NCBI GenBank assembly: GCA_902605605.1
Contig: CACLDI010000003.1
Span: forward strand, 1 to 62,860
From: an uncultured Pelagibacteraceae bacterium
GTDB lineage: Bacteria > Pseudomonadota > Alphaproteobacteria > Pelagibacterales > Pelagibacteraceae
Direction of reading: 5' to 3'
Length of the DNA: 62,860 nt
A program made the translations under genes and the position numbers. The notes under the pieces are model-generated. The model was not told the origin of the DNA. It searched no databases and was given only the letters and a program-made list of their open reading frames with translations. Shown here in pieces: positions 58,785 to 62,860 of the stretch (positions are counted from its first letter, which is position 1; each line of letters starts with the position of its first letter).

Positions 58785-59628
58785 CAGAAAAGCCAAAAAA
58801 AAAGTGAAAAAAAAAGTTGCTAAAAAAAAAGTTGCTAAAGGTAAAGTAAAAAAAACAAAAAAAATAATTTCAAAAAAAATTAAAAAAGTTTCAAAAAAAG
58901 CTTCTCCAAAATCTATAAAGACAAAAACAAATAAAAAAAAAGTATCAACACCACCAGAGCCAAAAGTTGACAACCTAAGAATCTCTAAAACTAACGAATT
59001 AAAACCAGAGATAAAGAAAGTTAAAAAACAAGAAACTGAAAAAAGAGAATACAAAATGAAAGATTATGTTGTTTATCCTAAACATGGTGTTGGACAAATT
59101 ACAGAATTTAAAAAAATCAATATAGGTGGAATAGACGTTGAGACTTATGTTATTAAATTTGAGAAAGATAAAGCAAATGGAATGGTGCCGGTTAATAAGC
59201 AGTCTCATTTAAGACCTTTGGCAACTATTAATCAGGTCAATAAATGTATTTCAATTCTTAAAAGTAAGCCAAAAATAAAAAGATCAATGTGGAGTAGACG
59301 GGCACAAGAGTATGAGGCAAAAATATCCTCTGGAAAAATTTATGAATTAGCAGAAGTTGTCAGAGATTTGAATAAAGGTGATGATCTAATGGTTGATCAA
59401 TCTTATAGTGAAAGACAACTCTTTGAAAAAGCTTATGAAAGAATTTTATCTGAGTTTCAGATTATTTTGAATTTATCACTAGAGGACACTCAAAAAAAAT
59501 TAGATAAAGCCTTAAAAAGAAACATGGGTAGTCAAACACAAGCAGCACCTATAGCAACTAAAGCAGCTGCAACAGAACTACCAGTAGACGAACCAATTTC
59601 AGATACTGACGAACCTATTGAGGAATAA
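58741..59628 (+). CDS. CarD-family RNA-polymerase-binding protein with a lysine-rich N-terminal tail
   Basis: About 295 residues from ATG 58741; start uncertain because GTG 58699, ATG 58726 and GTG 58804 are in frame and none has a clear SD. The CarD_TRCF domain begins [19 protein letters not shown] and includes [12 protein letters not shown], which binds RNA polymerase beta and stabilises open promoter complexes; the [10 protein letters not shown]...LKPLAD-type C-terminal helices follow. Upstream are roughly 100 residues of Lys/Ala/Val repeats ([12 protein letters not shown]), and the tail is acidic ([13 protein letters not shown]). Normal alphaproteobacterial CarD is about 165-190 residues without the basic tail. 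A bidirectional terminator follows. Confidence 0.82.
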   Translation: MSKISTKNILKKIFNRKAKKKVKKKVAKKKVAKGKVKKTKKIISKKIKKVSKKASPKSIKTKTNKKKVSTPPEPKVDNLRISKTNELKPEIKKVKKQETEKREYKMKDYVVYPKHGVGQITEFKKINIGGIDVETYVIKFEKDKANGMVPVNKQSHLRPLATINQVNKCISILKSKPKIKRSMWSRRAQEYEAKISSGKIYELAEVVRDLNKGDDLMVDQSYSERQLFEKAYERILSEFQIILNLSLEDTQKKLDKALKRNMGSQTQAAPIATKAAATELPVDEPISDTDEPIEE

Positions 59629-59670
59629 AAAAAACGCCTCTCACACAAATTGTAATGAGAAGCGTTTTTT
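59629..59670. terminator. Bidirectional terminator between carD and the microprotein gene
   Basis: AAAAACGC pairs with GCGTTTTT and TCTCA with TGAGA around one mismatch, with an inner ACAA/TTGT stem in the loop. On plus the hairpin ends in T6; on minus the A run at 59629-59634 becomes a T run. It can stop both convergent transcripts. Confidence 0.85.
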
Positions 59671-59688
59671 GTAAAGAATACTAAGTTA

Positions 59689-59781
59689 CTATTTTCTTCT
59701 TCTTTTTTTTGCTTTTTTCTTAGCTTTTTTCTTAGCTTTTTTCTTAGTTTTCTTTGCCGCTTTTTTTCTTTTCTTAGGCAT
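59689..59781 (-). CDS. 30-residue lysine-repeat microprotein
   Basis: ATG 59781 to TAG 59689: [20 protein letters not shown] followed by KKKAKKRRRK. Three tandem 12-bp units (AAG AAA AAA GCT) encode KKKA repeats. A strong AGGGAG Shine-Dalgarno is six bases before the ATG, a TTGACA promoter lies upstream and a terminator downstream, so the gene has its own complete transcription unit. Net charge is extreme (about two thirds Lys/Arg). Such composition binds nucleic acids or polyanions non-specifically; histone H1/HC2-like hits would be compositional. Function unknown. Confidence 0.72.
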   Translation of the reverse strand: MPKKRKKAAKKTKKKAKKKAKKKAKKRRRK

Positions 59782-59805
59782 CTTTAGCTCCCTGTTTTAG
59801 TTAAA

Positions 59806-59862
59806 CGAATCAAAATGATTCGCTATTACTATATTTTTATTTTTTTCTATAAGTTATGTCAA
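59806..59862 (-). promoter_or_regulatory. Promoter and 5' stem-loop of the lysine-repeat gene
   Basis: Perfect -35 TTGACA at 59862-59857, 17-bp spacer, and a weak -10 TAAAAA at 59839-59834, placing the start near 59827. The resulting mRNA begins almost at a perfect hairpin CGAATCA-TTT-TGATTCG (59806-59822), which could protect the 5' end, and its SD follows 13 bases later. Confidence 0.6.
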
Positions 59863-59981
59863 ACCTTTAATTAAAACTTAGAATTTGAAAAATTATTTTT
59901 TATTTTTTATTATTTTTTAAATTTTAATGTATTAATTAAGTTAATGTTTATGCGGTTAATAAACCATCTTATAAAAATAAA
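59863..59981. other. AT-rich intergenic remainder
   Basis: 119 bases between the microprotein promoter and the stop of the acyl-CoA ligase, almost entirely A and T. I see no open reading frame with a ribosome binding site, no hairpin with a T run and no RNA gene here. Confidence 0.5.
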
Positions 59982-61679
59982 TTAATAAAGATTTTCTAAA
60001 AGATTTTTATATTTCTGTATAATTTTATATCTTTTTAATTTTAATGTTGGAGTTATTAGTCCATTTTCAATTGTAAATTGATCTTTAATAACAATAAATT
60101 TTTTTATTTTTTCTATTTTTGACAAGTTTTTATTTACTATTTCTAATTCTTTTAAAATTATCTCGTCGGATATGTTAGATTTTTCTTTAATTAAAACTAA
60201 TAATGCAACTAAATAAGGTTTGTTATCTCCATAAACTAAGGTTTGTTCAACAAAATCAATTTTTAATAAATCATTTTCAATTTTTATTGGTGAAATATTG
60301 TCTCCTCCAGGAGTAATTAAAATATCTTTTTTTCTGTCTGTAATTTTTAAGTATTTATTTTCAAACTGACCTATATCACCAGTAGACAACCATCCATCAT
60401 TTAAAACTTTTTTAGTTTCTTCCTCATTATTCCAATAGCCTAACATTACGTTTTCACCCTTAACCAAGATCTCACCATCATCTGCTATTTTAACCTCATT
60501 TGCAGCAAAAGCAGGTCCAACAGTATCGATTCTTATATCATCTTTTGGATTACAACTAACCACTGGAGAAGTTTCTGTTAAACCATATCCCTGTAAAGTT
60601 GGTAATCCTATTGCATTTAAAAATACCCCCACATCTTTATCTAAAGCACCACCTCCAGAAATAAATAGCTTCAGGGAACCACCAAATTGTGATTTTATTT
60701 TTTTTCTGACTAATTTTTCACAAATAATATTTTGTACTTTTTCTAATTTAGACAATTTATTTTTAAACAAAACCTTCTCCCCAAGAAAAAGCATTTTGTT
60801 GATAAGATATTTTTTTAAACCTTTTGTTTTATTAAAAGATGCATTTATTTTTTGATACAAATTTTGATAAAATCTTGGAACAGCAGTCATTATATCAGGA
60901 TTACATTCACCCATATTTTTTATGAGCTTATCGATACTTTCAGCATAAAACACCCTAGCGCCTAGTGCTATCTGAACAAATTGAACAGTATGCTCATACG
61001 AGTGTGATAAAGGTAACCAGGTTAAAAACCGAGCTTTTTTTGAAATAAACTCTTTGAGTAAAAATAAAGCTCCTTCACAATTACTTAATATTCCTCCATG
61101 ACTTAACATCACACCTTTCGGGTTTCCTTGTGTGCCTGAGGTATAAATTATACAGGCAAGATCTTTTCTTGAAATATCTAAATCTAGAAAATTTTTTTCC
61201 CGATATTTTTTTTTTTCAAAAATATTTTTGATGCAAATAACATCATTTACATCTTTAATCTCTTCAAAAGATAATATTTTTTTTATGAAAGGCTTAGATT
61301 TAATTATATTTTTAATTTTATTATATTGCAAAACATCTGAAACAATTACAACTGATGGGTTGCAATCATTAATTAAATATTCGTAATCTCTTTCTACATA
61401 GGTCGTATAAGCTGGAACTGTAATACCTTTTGATAACATTATTGCTAAATCAGAGATCATCCATTCAGGTCTATTTTCTGAAATTAACAAACAACGATCT
61501 TTATTCTCTATAAATAAACTTAACTCTTCAGATAGTTTTAAAATGTTTAAATAGGTTTCTTTCCATGTAAATTTATTTTCTAAATTTTTTAATGATTTCA
61601 AAAAAATTTGGTCAGGCTTTTCTTTTAAGTACTGTTGGTAAAAAAGTTCTAAAAGATTATTTTGTTTGTCTATTTCCAT
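59982..61679 (-). CDS. Long-chain acyl-CoA synthetase (AMP-forming)
   Basis: 565 residues from ATG 61679. AMP-binding motifs: IIYTSGTQGNPKGVMLSH (P-loop), GYGLTETSPV, STGDIGQF and ITDRKKDILITPGGDNISP. FadD/long-chain type rather than acetyl-CoA synthetase, by the SENRPEW and TETSPVVSCNP regions. A frame extends to GTG 61715 but that part lies inside tRNA-Leu. The ATG is six bases after the tRNA-Leu CCA and there is no Shine-Dalgarno. Confidence 0.88.
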   Translation of the reverse strand: MEIDKQNNLLELFYQQYLKEKPDQIFLKSLKNLENKFTWKETYLNILKLSEELSLFIENKDRCLLISENRPEWMISDLAIMLSKGITVPAYTTYVERDYEYLINDCNPSVVIVSDVLQYNKIKNIIKSKPFIKKILSFEEIKDVNDVICIKNIFEKKKYREKNFLDLDISRKDLACIIYTSGTQGNPKGVMLSHGGILSNCEGALFLLKEFISKKARFLTWLPLSHSYEHTVQFVQIALGARVFYAESIDKLIKNMGECNPDIMTAVPRFYQNLYQKINASFNKTKGLKKYLINKMLFLGEKVLFKNKLSKLEKVQNIICEKLVRKKIKSQFGGSLKLFISGGGALDKDVGVFLNAIGLPTLQGYGLTETSPVVSCNPKDDIRIDTVGPAFAANEVKIADDGEILVKGENVMLGYWNNEEETKKVLNDGWLSTGDIGQFENKYLKITDRKKDILITPGGDNISPIKIENDLLKIDFVEQTLVYGDNKPYLVALLVLIKEKSNISDEIILKELEIVNKNLSKIEKIKKFIVIKDQFTIENGLITPTLKLKRYKIIQKYKNLLENLY

Positions 61680-61685
61680 ATCTTT

Positions 61686-61770
61686 TGGTGGGCGAAGAGA
61701 GAATCGAACTCTCACTTCTTGCGAAACACGATTTTGAGTCGTGCGCGTCTACCAGTTCCGCCATTCGCCC
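61686..61770 (-). tRNA. trnL: tRNA-Leu (CAA anticodon)
   Basis: 85 bases with a long variable arm (TTTCGCAAGAAGT). Acceptor GGGCGAA/TTCGCCC, anticodon arm CACGA-CTCAAAA-TCGTG (anticodon CAA), canonical T loop TTCGATT, GG in the D loop, encoded CCA. The acyl-CoA ligase ATG lies six bases downstream, so both are probably on one transcript. Confidence 0.95.
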
Positions 61771-61832
61771 GCTAATTTGAATTAAATTATATTTAAATAG
61801 TATAAGAACTAAAATTATATTAAAACCAAAAA

Positions 61833-62438
61833 ATGTTTCAAACTCTTTACAGGAAATGTTTAGATTTAGCATCACATAAGAGCTCAAATTTTTATTTGGG
61901 TTTAGTTTCGTTTATTGAAAGTTCTTTTTTTCCCATACCTCCAGACGTAATGATTGTGCCTATGGTCATTGCAAAGAAAAAAAATTACATAAAAATATTT
62001 TTGATAGCATCTATTTTTTCAGTTTTGGGAGGTATTTTTGGATACTTCCTGGGATCATTTTTTTATGATCTATCTTTTAATGTGATCGAATTTTATGGAT
62101 ATGAAAATAAAGTTGAAAAATTAAAATATAATCTATTTATTGGAGAGGGGTTTCTAGCATGGCTAAGTATACTTTTTTTAGCAGGTTTTACTCCTTTGCC
62201 TTATAAAGCTTTCACAATTGCTAGTGGATTAATTGGTTTTAATCTTTTCATATTTGTCCTTGTAAGTCTAATCTCTAGAAGTCTTAGGTTTTTTATTATT
62301 TCTTACTTATCTTATAAATTTGGACATTTATTTACTGACTTTATGAACAAACATGGATCAAAATGGTTTACCATTTTGGGGATATTGCTTGTTATTATAT
62401 TTTTAATAATATTTCTATTTTATAAATTTAATGTTTAA
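61833..62438 (+). CDS. DedA-family membrane protein (YqaA type)
   Basis: 201 residues. FIESSFFPIPPDVMIVPM and later GFTPLPYKAFTIASGLIGF give the two DedA/VTT re-entrant motifs; four or more membrane helices. DedA proteins move or flip undecaprenyl phosphate and other lipids. YqaA-like members are often beside dsbB in Alphaproteobacteria, and dsbB begins eight bases before this stop. It is on the opposite strand from tRNA-Leu, 62 bases away. Confidence 0.85.
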   Translation: MFQTLYRKCLDLASHKSSNFYLGLVSFIESSFFPIPPDVMIVPMVIAKKKNYIKIFLIASIFSVLGGIFGYFLGSFFYDLSFNVIEFYGYENKVEKLKYNLFIGEGFLAWLSILFLAGFTPLPYKAFTIASGLIGFNLFIFVLVSLISRSLRFFIISYLSYKFGHLFTDFMNKHGSKWFTILGILLVIIFLIIFLFYKFNV

Positions 62439-62860
62439 CCTCAGCAAAAAAAATTTATTTACAGGTATATTTTTAATAAGCTTTATTGCATTAGTATCTG
62501 CATATTTTATAGAATACATTCTTGGTCACCAACCTTGTAATCTTTGTGTGTATGAAAGGATCCCGTATTTTTTAGCAATCTTGATTATATTAATAAATTA
62601 TAAGTACAATAAATTAGAAAAGTATCTAATTCTCTCATTGGCTATAATTTTTTTAATAGCAACAATATTGTCCTTATATCACTTAGGAATTGAACAAGGT
62701 TTTATAAAAGAGTCTTTACTTTGCGATCTTGAAAAGGGAGCAAATATTTTTGATAAAGATGAAATATTAAAGCAATTACAACAAAAAAGTATAAGTTGCA
62801 AAGATGTAACATTCAAAATTTTTGGATTATCGCTTACAAACTACAATATTATAATATCTT
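62431..62860 (+). CDS. dsbB: Disulfide bond formation protein DsbB, C-terminus cut off by the window edge
   Basis: About 143 codons are visible. Inner-membrane quinone reductase that reoxidises DsbA. First Cys pair in HQPCNLCVYERIPY (C-x-x-C) after helix 1; second periplasmic cysteines in SLLCDLEKG and SISCKDV. Three to four helices are visible. The ATG overlaps the DedA stop by eight bases. The gene runs off the right edge, so the last part of helix 4 onward is missing. Confidence 0.9.
   Translation, partial: MFNLSKKNLFTGIFLISFIALVSAYFIEYILGHQPCNLCVYERIPYFLAILIILINYKYNKLEKYLILSLAIIFLIATILSLYHLGIEQGFIKESLLCDLEKGANIFDKDEILKQLQQKSISCKDVTFKIFGLSLTNYNIIIS

Noticed and set aside
58656-59054. 132-residue antisense frame over fdxA/carD
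   Set aside because: Opposite strand of the carD lysine repeats gives long Phe/Leu runs. It is a by-product of the repeats.
61680-61715. Upstream start for the acyl-CoA ligase in the tRNA-Leu T arm
   Set aside because: Would need translation through mature tRNA; the residues MRVRFSLRPPKD are tRNA sequence. Kept only as part of the leaderless-mRNA finding.

Overview
The window looks like a piece of a streamlined, very AT-rich alphaproteobacterial genome, most likely SAR11 (Pelagibacterales, 'Candidatus Pelagibacter' type). The reasons are a base composition that is clearly AT-dominated (estimated by eye, not counted), intergenic gaps that are almost all under 200 bp, many ATGA/TAATG start-stop overlaps, lysine- and asparagine-rich proteins, and alphaproteobacterial gene neighbourhoods (murA-DUF2948-hisD; rpmH-rnpA-yidD-yidC-argB-HAD-dapD-dapE; bolA-DnaJ-cobS-cobT; Suv3 helicase-fdxA-carD; a RegB-type kinase). 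The assignment rests on recognising families and gene order. No database search was run.

Layout. 1-6 kb (minus): partial hisS behind tRNA-His, a cold-shock gene, then an operon of two small proteins, dcd, murA, DUF2948, hisD, infA and tRNA-Phe. 6-14.4 kb: tRNA-Thr, a TVP38-type membrane protein (minus), then a long plus-strand run from rpmH to dapE that ends in an HDAC-like deacetylase and a SET-domain protein. 14.4-18.6 kb (minus): truA-fmt-def and an unknown exported protein with a one-helix protein before it. 18.6-27.1 kb: aroK-aroB, bolA, J-domain protein, cobS-cobT, then regB and gyrB on minus. 27.2-31 kb: tRNA-Ser and a four-gene surface-polysaccharide cassette. 31-40.6 kb (minus): lepA, pheT, pheS, rplT, rpmI, infC, thrS and a glycosyltransferase. 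40.6-55 kb: alpha/beta hydrolase, gltB-gltD, uppP, an EamA exporter, aceF-aceE, a thiolase and tRNA-Arg. 55-62.9 kb: a 32-residue membrane peptide, a thioesterase, a Suv3-like helicase, TerB, fdxA, a lysine-tailed CarD, a 30-residue lysine-rich microprotein, an acyl-CoA ligase behind tRNA-Leu, a DedA-type protein and a truncated dsbB.

Functionally this is mostly core: translation (initiation factors, ribosomal proteins, three synthetases, six tRNAs, def/fmt), cell-wall precursors (murA, uppP, dap genes), ammonium assimilation (gltBD), pyruvate oxidation (aceEF), shikimate and histidine synthesis, and membrane-protein insertion. No rRNA, CRISPR array, insertion sequence or prophage was seen, and no stretch over 300 bp lacks a gene.

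Most worth a second look: (i) altered elbow nucleotides in tRNA-His, tRNA-Thr and tRNA-Phe, apparently changing in matched pairs; (ii) a lipoyl domain fused to the pyruvate dehydrogenase E1 (AceE) and closely resembling the one on AceF; (iii) a complete miniature transcription unit for a lysine-repeat microprotein beside a CarD with a lysine-rich tail, in a window that also has neighbouring HDAC-like and SET genes; (iv) an acyl-CoA ligase whose ATG is six bases from the CCA end of tRNA-Leu; (v) five convergent gene pairs whose stop codons interlock in exactly four bases; (vi) an insertion in the MurA catalytic loop and a changed H-box in RegB.
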